This document shows positions 25,675-34,948 of a stretch of 64,000 nucleotides of DNA, piece after piece. Position 1 is the first letter of the stretch. The number at the start of each line of letters is the position of its first letter. The stretch comes from Paenibacillus endoradicis (GTDB lineage: Bacteria > Bacillota > Bacilli > Paenibacillales > Paenibacillaceae): contig NZ_JANQBB010000007.1 in NCBI RefSeq assembly GCF_024721975.1, positions 326,409-390,408 on the forward strand, read 5' to 3'. The notes beneath the pieces were generated by a model. That model was not told the DNA's origin. It saw only the letters and a program-made list of their open reading frames with translations, and ran no database searches. The position numbers were made by a program, and so were the translations under genes.

Positions 25675-28434
25675 TTACTTAGTCCTGATCGATACAGCCC
25701 CATTTACACCTGGACTGTACATTTCTTTGTTGATAGCTAGTAATACTGTAATAGTAATCGTCTCATTGTCTAAAGGTAAACGAAGTGGTACTTCCAAATC
25801 CATTGACCATGGGAAATCTTGTTTAAGGACAAGTTTTTCATTGATATAGATTTCGGCGTTCCCACAGATAGAATGGAACCATAAATAAGGATCTTGCTCA
25901 TGTTGAACAAAGGACATTGGAATACGATTGCGATAAATAACATAGCCGTCTATTCCTTTTAATGTTTCTCTTGCCCCGAAGCTTACATCAACCTTTTCCC
26001 AGCTGTTCATATCAGTACTCTCTATTTCCATGTTAGGGTCAGGACGGTGCGCATATGGTGTTTGAGAGACGGTCCATTCGTTAATATATCGTTCACTTAC
26101 GGATGGTATATGAGAATACTCATCAGTAGCAACGATAGGAATAGGAAGCAGTAATGTTTCTAATCCATCACTTTCAAATTGTAATGAAATTGGTGTAGTG
26201 CCAGCTGTGCTTTGAACAATTAATTGCATACAACCGTTAAACAGATAACGCTCATTACTAATATCGGATTCGTGACTGTTTGGATTACCATTACCTGAGC
26301 CTAATATTTTGCCATCACCTTGAATAGAGAAGGAGAGTAGACGATTGTCAGTTGGAACGAAATTATTGTCTTTATCTACCGCATAAATATTAACGACTGT
26401 AGCGTCTTTACCATTGCTAAGGAGCTCTTGCTTTTGTAGCTCGGCTTTAAGAGTTACAGCTTCCCCTGTAGTTTTCACTTCAGTTACTTTAACAACCTGC
26501 TGATTGCGATATCCCTCGGCCCTTAGAACGCCTGGTTCATAAGGAACTTCCCACATCAATTGTTCGTAAATATCTACCGCTTGACGGCTTACTAATTTAC
26601 CATTGATATATAGAGCAACCTCATCGCAATTAGTATGAGCCATTACTTCTATCGGTTGTCCTTCTTTACCTTGCCAGTTCCAATGAGGGAGAATATGCAA
26701 AATTGGCTCGTCTAACCAAAATGCTTGATACAAGTAATAGGCATCTTTAGGGAAGCCGCAAGTATCCATAATACCAAAGTGTGTACTTACGCTTGGCCAT
26801 TCATAAGGAGTTGGTTCTCCGCGATAATCGAAGCCAGTCCAGACGAAAGTACCCATAACGTAATCTCTGGTATTGATCGTTTTCCAAGATTCGCGGACAG
26901 TGTTACCCCAGTTTGCTCGTTCACGATCATAGCTGTCAAACTCTTGCTTTGAAGTATCACTTTCATAGCAGTTACGAGTTGAAAAGGCACTAACCGTTTC
27001 TGAACCGATCATTGGTTGCTTCGGATGCTTCTCTTTGAATTTATCGTAAGCGCCATTCATATAGTTAAAGCCTGTAATATCTGAAATATCTGCTACGCCA
27101 TGATCCTCCATTACACCGCCATGCATAGCTCCTAGTACAGGACGAGTTGGATCTAATTGTTGTACAGCTTTCTTCATGCGCTGGAACATTTTTCTACCGA
27201 TAGGTGTTCCTTGAAGCGGCTCCTCATTAAATAAACTATAGAAAATAACGGATGGATGGTTACGATCTCTAGTAACCATATTTTCGACTTGTAGTATTCC
27301 TTCACGAGAACTATCAAAATTTCTATTCTCATCCATTACGAGCATTCCTAAGCGGTCACAAACCTCTAATAATTCTGGAGTTGGATTGTGATGTGCACAA
27401 CGATATGCATTACTACCCATATCCTTTAAGCGCTTAATACGATACTCCTGAAGAGCATCTGGTAAAGCTACTCCAACCCCAGCATGATCCTGATGATTGC
27501 AAGTTCCTTTTAACTTTAGCTGGCGTTCATTGAGATAGAAGCCCTTATCTGGACAAATGCGAATCGTACGATAACCAAAAGTCGTCTTTACACGATCGAT
27601 AATCTGACCATTATATTCGATAATTGAGTGTAGTTCGTATAAATGTGGAGCATCTACATCCCAAAGTGCAGGAACTTGAACAGGGATTTGTGTATTAATA
27701 GATTTTGCTTCTCCAGCTTCTAGTATATCTGAATAGCTATCCTCAGCTACTAACAGCTTTTTATCATTATAGATTTGAGAAATAAGCTTGTATTCTTTAC
27801 GCCCCGTAGCCTCGTTACTGAGCTTTGTCTCAATATGTGTATGCCACTGCTTTTCGTCTTGTTTTTCTGGGCGAACCCATACACCACGATGATCAATATG
27901 TAATGGAGCTGTTTTCGTTAGCCACACATGGCGATAAATACCTGCACCCTCATACCACCAGCCTTCTGAAATAGAAGCATCCACTTTCACAACTAGTAGG
28001 TTCGGACGATCACCATAGAAAGCTCGATCAGTAATATCTACCGCGAAACTTGTATATCCACAGTAGTTTCTTTCTAATATACTACCATTCAAGTAAATCG
28101 TAGCATGAGTAGCAATACCATCAAATTCGAGTAAAAGCTGTTTTCCTTCATCTTCAGTTGAAAGTTTGAATTTTTTACGATACCAGCCTGTACCTCTTTG
28201 CTTATATCCAAAGTCAGCAATACCGTGCTCACGGTCAAAGGGCAATTGATAGGACCAATCATGAGGTAGTTGCACAGTATCCCATGCATTATCATTCCAT
28301 TCAATGCTAGCTGCACCTTTTAATCCACCTGCTTTTGCATTTCCATATATCGCATCATGAGATGTTTCATCATCACGTTGTAGTTCTCCTAAATGGAAAA
28401 GCCAATCCTTATCCATACTTAATCTTTCACGCAT
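25675..28434 (-). CDS. Glycoside hydrolase family 2, beta-galactosidase-like
   Basis: A large cytoplasmic glycosidase of 919 residues with no signal peptide. The order is an N-terminal sugar-binding jelly roll (GTGWYRKKF, GIYRHVWL), an immunoglobulin-like domain, the TIM barrel from about residue 295, then beta domains of the DUF4982 type. The acid/base is Glu404 in SLFNEEP, the nucleophile Glu479 in IGSETVS, and barrel motifs NAYRCAHHNP and TFVWTGFDYRGEPTPY are present. The 28434 start has GAGAGG 9 bases upstream. It faces an AraC regulator divergently and lies next to an oligosaccharide importer, so it probably hydrolyses the imported sugar. Beta-galactosidase is the likeliest activity; beta-glucuronidase or another GH2 activity is possible. 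Confidence 0.88.
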   Translation of the reverse strand: MRERLSMDKDWLFHLGELQRDDETSHDAIYGNAKAGGLKGAASIEWNDNAWDTVQLPHDWSYQLPFDREHGIADFGYKQRGTGWYRKKFKLSTEDEGKQLLLEFDGIATHATIYLNGSILERNYCGYTSFAVDITDRAFYGDRPNLLVVKVDASISEGWWYEGAGIYRHVWLTKTAPLHIDHRGVWVRPEKQDEKQWHTHIETKLSNEATGRKEYKLISQIYNDKKLLVAEDSYSDILEAGEAKSINTQIPVQVPALWDVDAPHLYELHSIIEYNGQIIDRVKTTFGYRTIRICPDKGFYLNERQLKLKGTCNHQDHAGVGVALPDALQEYRIKRLKDMGSNAYRCAHHNPTPELLEVCDRLGMLVMDENRNFDSSREGILQVENMVTRDRNHPSVIFYSLFNEEPLQGTPIGRKMFQRMKKAVQQLDPTRPVLGAMHGGVMEDHGVADISDITGFNYMNGAYDKFKEKHPKQPMIGSETVSAFSTRNCYESDTSKQEFDSYDRERANWGNTVRESWKTINTRDYVMGTFVWTGFDYRGEPTPYEWPSVSTHFGIMDTCGFPKDAYYLYQAFWLDEPILHILPHWNWQGKEGQPIEVMAHTNCDEVALYINGKLVSRQAVDIYEQLMWEVPYEPGVLRAEGYRNQQVVKVTEVKTTGEAVTLKAELQKQELLSNGKDATVVNIYAVDKDNNFVPTDNRLLSFSIQGDGKILGSGNGNPNSHESDISNERYLFNGCMQLIVQSTAGTTPISLQFESDGLETLLLPIPIVATDEYSHIPSVSERYINEWTVSQTPYAHRPDPNMEIESTDMNSWEKVDVSFGARETLKGIDGYVIYRNRIPMSFVQHEQDPYLWFHSICGNAEIYINEKLVLKQDFPWSMDLEVPLRLPLDNETITITVLLAINKEMYSPGVNGAVSIRTK

Positions 28435-28482
28435 AACAATCATCCTCTCAAAAAAATATAGTTTCATTGTAAGAAAAATAAA

Positions 28483-28499
28483 GTGTTAATCGTTAGCAC
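28483..28499. promoter_or_regulatory. Dyad in the GH2/AraC divergent region
   Basis: GTGTTAA-TCG-TTAGCAC is a 17-bp near-palindrome (6 of 7 arm positions), about 50 bases upstream of the GH2 start. It resembles LacI-family or catabolite operators, although its odd centre fits the CcpA consensus poorly. Confidence 0.35.
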
Positions 28500-28684
28500 A
28501 AAAGCGGATATAAAATAGTACAAAATGAATATGGTGAGTAAAAATGAGTTGCGATGAAGCAGTATATCAACAATATTAATAATAATTCCTATTATTATTA
28601 GGCTGTTCAATAGATGACTCAATGTATATGCTATAAATATAAATAAGTATAATCATATAAAATGAAGATTTAAGGAGAATAGCT

Positions 28685-29539
28685 ATGCTTCCTTTTCGTT
28701 TGTTTCAGAATCATTCCAATCAGAGTTATCCTTTATCTTTATACAGTTGTGGGTTACATGAGCAAACTTATCAGAATCGTCCTATTGGTTATCCGACGCT
28801 ACAATGCTTTATAAATTATGAAGGAGCAGGTGTATTTCATTTTGCTGGACAACAAAGTGTTGTTTTGGAGGCGGGGCAAGCTTTACTTGTTCCAGGAAAG
28901 CTAGCTCATGAGTATTACCCTGAGCAGGATAGCACATGGATAGTAGGGTATATGGGTATAAATGGATATTTAGTGGAGTCAATAATTAGTTCTAGTGGGA
29001 TTCCGATACTATCACCAATACTAATGGACAATAATCAATTACAAGAATCAAGTAATATACTTTACAAAATGTGGCATAGTCATTATGATGATGAACAGAA
29101 TGCTAATCGTTATATTTCTGTACAGCTGTACGAATATCTCATTGTACTGTCTAATATTGTTGCAAAGAAAGAGAACTCCTCTTCTATCGTTCATTCAACA
29201 CCATCAACACATGCCTTACAACGAGCAGTTCATCTAATGCAGCAGCATTACAATGAAAACATAAGAATTGCAAATATTGCTTATGCTGTTGGGTATTCAG
29301 TGCAACACTTTCAACGTCTCTTTAGAGAAATGTATGGTGTAAATCCACTTACTTATTTGCAAAGATTACGATTGGAGCAGGCCATATTATTACTCGAATC
29401 GAAGGAGAATAATCATTTAACGATTCAAGAAATTTCAAATCTAGTAGGTATGGATACTAATTATTTTATACGTTTATTCAAGAGAGAGCACGGGATTACT
29501 CCAGCTCAATACAGACTGCGGTACCATCAATATAGCTAG
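28685..29539 (+). CDS. AraC-family transcriptional regulator
   Basis: A 284-residue regulator with an N-terminal cupin-type sugar-binding domain (residues ~10-150, including HFAGQQSVVLEAGQALLVPG) and a C-terminal AraC domain with two helix-turn-helix units: IRIANIAYAVGYSVQHFQRLF and LTIQEISNLVGMDTNYFIRLFK, ending HGITPAQYR. It is divergent from the GH2 gene and 55 bp upstream of a YesM/YesN pair, so it probably activates the GH2 gene in response to a sugar. AAGGAGA precedes the ATG. Confidence 0.92.
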   Translation: MLPFRLFQNHSNQSYPLSLYSCGLHEQTYQNRPIGYPTLQCFINYEGAGVFHFAGQQSVVLEAGQALLVPGKLAHEYYPEQDSTWIVGYMGINGYLVESIISSSGIPILSPILMDNNQLQESSNILYKMWHSHYDDEQNANRYISVQLYEYLIVLSNIVAKKENSSSIVHSTPSTHALQRAVHLMQQHYNENIRIANIAYAVGYSVQHFQRLFREMYGVNPLTYLQRLRLEQAILLLESKENNHLTIQEISNLVGMDTNYFIRLFKREHGITPAQYRLRYHQYS

Positions 29540-29594
29540 ATGATACAAATGTTAAGTGATAAGATGCTAATAACTTAGGTGAGGGTGCAGCAGG

Positions 29595-31355
29595 ATGAGG
29601 CAAAAGTTTGGGCTGAATAGTATCATCGTGAAGATGATTGTTATTTATTCAATTCCTTTTATTCTATTTTCATTAGTATTAATTCGACTGAATCATAATT
29701 CGACGGAACGAATACAGAATGAATTTATTACACAGATGGAGTTTACCTTTAATCAGGCTAGCGATGAATTAGAAACCAAGTTAGCTGTTCCTTATGACTT
29801 GAATGATGTGGTCGTGAAAAATATTAAGTTACTAGAATTTATGGATGATCCGTACCTTGACGATCAATCTGAATTTTTAAGTTATTATTTGGACGGGATC
29901 GTACCTATTGTAAAATATGCTACAGCATTTACCGAATCGGATGACTACACGATAAGAGTGTTTATGAAAAATGAAAATATACCTGAGTCATGGCCTTACT
30001 TTCTTCATCTTAGGCAGCAGGAACAACATCCTAGTATACAAAGTTTTTTGAACGATGAGACAAAGTCTTACATATGGCTAGCTCCAGATGAAGTTCCCAA
30101 TTCACCAAGTCAGTTGAGCATGAATCGTAATGTCTACACGCTAGTTAGCAAATTATATTCATCTACCAGAAACCTATTAGGAATTGTGACGATAATGATT
30201 GCGGAAGATTATTTACTTCAATCTAATGATCATGTGAATGAAAATGAAAACGTTCAGTTTTTATTAAACGATACAGGCATCATTCATGCAACGACAAGCG
30301 TGAATAATGAAGAGCAATTTTCTATTATAGCGCCGCATCTGAAAGATGAACAAGGACATTTTATTGATGATCAGCATCTATATTTTTATAAGCAATTGAA
30401 AGAGCTCGATCAATATTTTGTGTTAAAGTCATCACTTCATCAGTTGAACACTTCGACTAAAAATAGTGTTGTGAATCAAGTACTGATTATGCTCGCAAGC
30501 TTAATATTGTTAATTATAACTTGCTTAGTTATGGTTAAGATGATTTTCTTAAGACTTAATCGGATGATCTCTGTTATGAAAAAGGTAATGTCTGGAGATA
30601 TTAATAGGCGCATTCCCGATACAAATCGTGATGAATTAGGTCAGATCGCACAAGATTTTAATAACTTAATCGATATGAATAATGAACTTATACATAATGT
30701 AGTTATGAAGGAACGTCTAAGAAAAGAAGCGCAAATTCAAGCATTGCAGTATCAAATCAATCCTCATTTTATATACAATACACTTGATATTTTTCGAATG
30801 CGCTTTATTAAAGAGAAAATGTTCGACATTGCTGATTCGCTTGCAGATTTCGGGAAAATATTGAGATATAACTTAAGTGAGCAAACGCATCAATCTACAT
30901 TAGGTGAAGAGATTGAGCTTATTAAAAAATATATGAGTTTGCAAAAAATTAGTACAAGCCAACGTATTTCACTGCAGGTAAAGATGGACGATACATTGAA
31001 GACCTACCCAGTAATCAAGTTTCTATTACAGCCAATTGTTGAGAATAGTATTAAGTATGGCAAGCTTAAGGCTCAAGAACAATTGGAAGTAAATATTACA
31101 ATAGAGATTCAAAAACATGAGTTATGGATTCAAGTTGAGGATAATGGTAATGGGATGTCAGAGCAAAAACTAGAGGCGCTGAACCAACAATTCCAATTAC
31201 CACTTCAGCCAGAAGGTGTTAAGAGAAGTAGTTCTATTGGATTGCAAAATATTAATAGTCGCCTACGTCTTTATTATGGGGATGTCTATTATTTGACAGT
31301 ACAGAGCAAACAGCATGAGTATACGAAGATATTAATAAAAATTCCCTACGAGTGA
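29595..31355 (+). CDS. Sensor histidine kinase, YesM type
   Basis: A 586-residue membrane sensor. One helix near residues 13-31 and another near 295-315 flank a ~260-residue extracellular sensing domain. A HAMP segment follows, then the His_kinase domain with phospho-accepting His391 in QYQINPHFIYNTLD. The ATPase domain has N box QPIVENSIKYG and G box VEDNGNGMS. The adjacent gene overlaps the stop region and encodes the matching YesN-type regulator. Such pairs usually sense extracellular oligosaccharides and switch on the neighbouring importer. Confidence 0.93.
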   Translation: MRQKFGLNSIIVKMIVIYSIPFILFSLVLIRLNHNSTERIQNEFITQMEFTFNQASDELETKLAVPYDLNDVVVKNIKLLEFMDDPYLDDQSEFLSYYLDGIVPIVKYATAFTESDDYTIRVFMKNENIPESWPYFLHLRQQEQHPSIQSFLNDETKSYIWLAPDEVPNSPSQLSMNRNVYTLVSKLYSSTRNLLGIVTIMIAEDYLLQSNDHVNENENVQFLLNDTGIIHATTSVNNEEQFSIIAPHLKDEQGHFIDDQHLYFYKQLKELDQYFVLKSSLHQLNTSTKNSVVNQVLIMLASLILLIITCLVMVKMIFLRLNRMISVMKKVMSGDINRRIPDTNRDELGQIAQDFNNLIDMNNELIHNVVMKERLRKEAQIQALQYQINPHFIYNTLDIFRMRFIKEKMFDIADSLADFGKILRYNLSEQTHQSTLGEEIELIKKYMSLQKISTSQRISLQVKMDDTLKTYPVIKFLLQPIVENSIKYGKLKAQEQLEVNITIEIQKHELWIQVEDNGNGMSEQKLEALNQQFQLPLQPEGVKRSSSIGLQNINSRLRLYYGDVYYLTVQSKQHEYTKILIKIPYE

Positions 31356-31369
31356 AAGGAATTACAACA

Positions 31370-32902
31370 ATGTATAAACTATTAATCGTAGATGACGAGG
31401 AAGTTGTTAGAGAGGGACTTAAAGATATTATATTGTACCTGAATTTGGAGCAGATTAGTGAAATTGAAACTGCAAATGATGGAATCGATGCAATAGAGAT
31501 ACTGCAAAGTTATGAGCCTCACATTATTTTAACAGATCTTAACATGCCGCATTTGGGTGGGATATCATTTATTGAAAAGCTTATGGCGTTAGAACTAGGC
31601 TGTAAATTAGTAGTCATTAGTGGATACGATGAGTTTCATCTTGTTAAAGAAAGCTTTAAGTTAGGGGTTACCGATTATTTATTAAAGCCAGTTCATACGG
31701 ATGAGCTACGAGAGGCATTATGTAAAATGATGGCTAGTCTTGAGTACGAGCTAGAACAGCAGAATCAAGGATCGACTGAGAAAAATCTTTCTTGGATCGA
31801 TAAAATTAGTCGAGAAATAAATAGTGTGATAGGCAATGTAGAGGCAACAGCGACAACATATGAAGAAGTATTTGTAAGATTACAACTTCCTCTACCACAT
31901 AGCCAGACATGTGTAGCCATTATTACCTCAACGGAGGGGCAATCTACAATTTCATCTTGGACTTCGATGCTCGCACAATATTTTCTTGCTGAATACGGAG
32001 AGGAAGAGAGTATCAATATCTATCCTTTCTACAATTGGCAAAACGATCTTGCCCTTTGGATTAATGCTGATTCGTCCTATACAACTAGTAAAGTCGATAA
32101 GTTATTGGAAGAGACGATAACTATTTTCTCAGATATTCCTATGATTATATCGCGTGGTGAACTTATTTCATCAACTGTGTCGCTTAAAGATGCTTATAGC
32201 AGTTCTTATGAATGCTGGAAATATAAACTTACTGTTCGTCCACATACTATGATTGATGAGAGAGTGCTTCAAGGGAAAAAGGAAGCTGTCTTTGAAGCTG
32301 ATGATGTGAAAAAACTGATTGAAATGATTGATATGTCCAATAAAAATAATGTCATCCCATTTATTCAGCGCTATTTTGGTGATGAGCAGCTCAAACAATA
32401 TAGTATGGATAGCTTAAAGCAAATTTATGATAGCATACTACAAATTATTAGTTGGCATCCGAATGAAAAAAGAGACTTTTATTTATTTTCTCAAGGTGAA
32501 AAGCTTCGGATATATTTAAAAACATGCATGTTTCAAACGATCGATGCTCGGGAACATTTATTTAAGAGTTATAATGTTATCGAGATTGCAAAGCGATATG
32601 TACAGGAGCATTTACTAGATGAAATTAATATGGCTATTGTAGCTAACTATTGTAATGTGAGTTATCATTATTTCAGTAAAATGTTTAAAGAAAACACAGG
32701 AACTACGTTTCAAGATTATGTAACAAAGACTAGGATGGAATATGCCAAAAATGCGCTAAGTGGTGTCAATGTTAAAATTAATGAGGTAGCAGTAGCGCTA
32801 GGGTATAGCAATCCTAAAAACTTCACGCGTGTATTTAAAAATTATTATGGTGTAGGACCGAAAAGTTATCAAACGACAATTTCAACGCCAAAAAATAAAT
32901 AA
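31370..32902 (+). CDS. Response regulator with AraC output, YesN type
   Basis: A 510-residue regulator. Receiver domain: acidic pair in LLIVDDEE, phospho-accepting Asp56 in TDLNMPH, and Lys in LLKPVHTDEL. A ~250-residue linker region without clear motifs follows, then an AraC DNA-binding domain (MAIVANYCNVSYHYFSKMFK and VNEVAVALGYSN-like second helix unit) at the end. The ATG at 31370 has AAAGGA 9 bases upstream; a GTG at 31352 overlaps the kinase end and has no site. It likely controls the importer operon that starts 136 bp downstream. Confidence 0.92.
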   Translation: MYKLLIVDDEEVVREGLKDIILYLNLEQISEIETANDGIDAIEILQSYEPHIILTDLNMPHLGGISFIEKLMALELGCKLVVISGYDEFHLVKESFKLGVTDYLLKPVHTDELREALCKMMASLEYELEQQNQGSTEKNLSWIDKISREINSVIGNVEATATTYEEVFVRLQLPLPHSQTCVAIITSTEGQSTISSWTSMLAQYFLAEYGEEESINIYPFYNWQNDLALWINADSSYTTSKVDKLLEETITIFSDIPMIISRGELISSTVSLKDAYSSSYECWKYKLTVRPHTMIDERVLQGKKEAVFEADDVKKLIEMIDMSNKNNVIPFIQRYFGDEQLKQYSMDSLKQIYDSILQIISWHPNEKRDFYLFSQGEKLRIYLKTCMFQTIDAREHLFKSYNVIEIAKRYVQEHLLDEINMAIVANYCNVSYHYFSKMFKENTGTTFQDYVTKTRMEYAKNALSGVNVKINEVAVALGYSNPKNFTRVFKNYYGVGPKSYQTTISTPKNK

Positions 32903-32904
32903 TG

Positions 32905-32946
32905 AAAAGCTAAGTGTCCATGATTTGGATACTTAGCTTTTTTTTA
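32905..32946 (+). terminator. Terminator after the YesN-type gene
   Basis: A 15-16-bp stem with one mismatch (32905-32920 with 32926-32941) is followed by a run of T residues. Confidence 0.9.
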
Positions 32947-32962
32947 TAAAAAATGATACCTT

Positions 32963-32991
32963 TTCACAAACTAGCATCCTGTTGCTATAAA
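32963..32991 (+). promoter_or_regulatory. Extended -10 promoter of the oligosaccharide importer
   Basis: TTCACA (32963-32968), a 17-base spacer and TATAAA (32986-32991) preceded by TGC, the extended -10 element. Transcription would begin near 32998. Confidence 0.65.
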
Positions 32992-32992
32992 T

Positions 32993-33006
32993 TAAGAGCG
33001 TTTACA
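32993..33006. promoter_or_regulatory. Candidate cre site (CcpA)
   Basis: TAAGAGCGTTTACA matches 12 of 14 positions of the known cre consensus TGWAARCGYTWWCW and spans the predicted transcription start. Binding by CcpA there would block the importer promoter when preferred sugars are present. Confidence 0.5.
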
Positions 33007-33038
33007 ATTTAATAGTAGCATACAAGAGGGGAGCCTTG

Positions 33039-34001
33039 ATGATGAAGGAAACAGATGTGCCAGTAGCTGCTGGTCGAGGGAAACTGAAAAGTATACTAGG
33101 AGATCGTGATCAGTTGTCTTTACAATCTATGATTGTTCCAGGTATTCTTTTTATTTTAATATTCACTTTTATCCCTCTTTACGGGATTTTAGTTGCGTTT
33201 AAGGACTACAACATTGTTACAGGAATAAAAGGTATTTTCGAAGCCGAGTGGGTTGGTCTTGCGAATTTTAAAGAGTTCGTGACTGATATGAATTTTTGGA
33301 ATATGCTCCGTAATACACTAGGCATAAATCTTCTTGGGTTATTGATTACATTTCCAGTTACGATTATTTTTGCAGTGATGTTGAATGAAATTACTTCATC
33401 ACGCTTCAAAAAACTAACACAAACGGTAACATACTTGCCGCATTTTATTTCATGGAGTATTTTCGGTGGCCTAGTAATCAGTATTTTATCGCCAAGTACA
33501 GGTGTAGTGAATCATGTATTAACATCACTTGGTGTAATTGATAGTCCGATCCATTTTCTTGGAGAGAAAGATTACTTTTGGTTGTTAGCAGTACTAACTA
33601 ATTTATTTAAAGAGCTTGGATGGGGTGCAATCTTATATTTAGCCGCAATCGCAGGTATTGATCAAGAAATGTATGAGGCTGCTTATATGGATGGAGCTTC
33701 ACGCTTCCAAAGAATTTGGTACATCACGTTGCCTTCCATAACAGGTACGATTGTTATTTTACTAGTATTTGCTATCAGTAATATTTTGAATAGTGGCTTC
33801 GATCAGTTCTTTGTTCTACAAAATCCATTGAACATTGATGCTAGTGAAGTTATAGATACTTATGTATATAAAGTTGGCTTAAGAGAGTTCAGAATGGAGT
33901 ATGCGACAGCGGTTGGTTTAATGAAAACAGTTATTGCCGTCTTCTTATTGTACCTAGCTAATTTTATTGCCAAGAAAATTTCAGGAAAAGGTATCTTCTA
34001 G
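33039..34001 (+). CDS. Oligosaccharide ABC transporter permease, LplB type
   Basis: First membrane subunit of a CUT1 importer, about 320 residues with six membrane helices after a ~35-residue cytoplasmic N-terminus. The coupling loop is MYEAAYMDGASRFQRIWYITLP. Three adjacent starts are possible (TTG 33036, ATG 33039, ATG 33042) behind AGAGGGGAG; 33039 is chosen from spacing. LplC- and LplA-type genes follow. As usual for this class, no dedicated ATPase is encoded; a shared MsmX-type ATPase would serve. Confidence 0.92.
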   Translation: MMKETDVPVAAGRGKLKSILGDRDQLSLQSMIVPGILFILIFTFIPLYGILVAFKDYNIVTGIKGIFEAEWVGLANFKEFVTDMNFWNMLRNTLGINLLGLLITFPVTIIFAVMLNEITSSRFKKLTQTVTYLPHFISWSIFGGLVISILSPSTGVVNHVLTSLGVIDSPIHFLGEKDYFWLLAVLTNLFKELGWGAILYLAAIAGIDQEMYEAAYMDGASRFQRIWYITLPSITGTIVILLVFAISNILNSGFDQFFVLQNPLNIDASEVIDTYVYKVGLREFRMEYATAVGLMKTVIAVFLLYLANFIAKKISGKGIF

Positions 34002-34011
34002 GAGGTTTATC

Positions 34012-34902
34012 ATGGTAAAAGACAACTCATTGCCAGATCGTATATTTAACGTATTTAATGTCGTTTTCATGACTTGTTTAATCATTATTACGCTTTATCC
34101 ATTTTGGTATTCCATCATTGGATCTTTTAATACTGGGCTAGATTATGCAAAGGGAGGTGTATATTTATGGACCCGATCCTTTACGCTCGATAATTATAAG
34201 GCACTATTTAGTGACAATGCTCTAATTCAAGCATTTGGAGTAACCTTTGCGAGAACAATTATTGGTACAGTTACCCATATTCTTTTTACATCATTATTTG
34301 CTTATGCATTTTCAAGAAAAACATTAAGATATAAAAATGTTTATGCTACTTTAGGATTAATGAGTATGTACTTAAGCGGAGGCTTAATTCCTTATTTTAT
34401 TCTCTTAAATTCTTTAGGATTGTATAATAACTTCTTAGTCTATATTATTCCAACGTTATTTAGTTTCTGGAATGTTATTCTCTTCCGTTCTTATTTTGCA
34501 GAACTACCTGATGCTTTAGTAGAATCCGCGAAAATAGACGGCGCAGGTGAATATCGTATATTTTTACAAATCATATTACCGTTATCCAAACCAGTAATAG
34601 CGGCGGTATCTTTGTTCACTGCTGTAGGTCACTGGAATGCTTATTATGATTCTATGATTTATACGATGGGTAGTGATCTGCAAACGGTACAGCTTTACAT
34701 ATTGAAACTAATCCAAAGTACTGAAGCAGCGTTATTACTAGCGAATATGTCAGGTAATTTGGGTGCAGCTCAAAGCTCTGTAACAACGACGACTTTGCAG
34801 CTTGCTGCGATGGTAGCAGCTTCATTACCAATTGTTGCTGTGTATCCATTCGTCCAAAAGTTCTTTATTAAAGGGATGCTAATCGGGTCTGTAAAAGGAT
34901 AA
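34012..34902 (+). CDS. Oligosaccharide ABC transporter permease, LplC type
   Basis: Second membrane subunit, 296 residues with six helices. The coupling loop is LVESAKIDGAGEYRIFLQIILP, and the family end segment FVQKFFIKGMLIGSVKG is intact. The ATG at 34012 follows AGGAGG with 7-base spacing, 10 bases after the LplB stop; the earlier in-frame ATG at 33967 overlaps that gene and lacks a site. Confidence 0.93.
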   Translation: MVKDNSLPDRIFNVFNVVFMTCLIIITLYPFWYSIIGSFNTGLDYAKGGVYLWTRSFTLDNYKALFSDNALIQAFGVTFARTIIGTVTHILFTSLFAYAFSRKTLRYKNVYATLGLMSMYLSGGLIPYFILLNSLGLYNNFLVYIIPTLFSFWNVILFRSYFAELPDALVESAKIDGAGEYRIFLQIILPLSKPVIAAVSLFTAVGHWNAYYDSMIYTMGSDLQTVQLYILKLIQSTEAALLLANMSGNLGAAQSSVTTTTLQLAAMVAASLPIVAVYPFVQKFFIKGMLIGSVKG

Positions 34903-34948
34903 AACAACTTAAATTATTACAAAAAAACTATACTACAGGGGGATCAAC

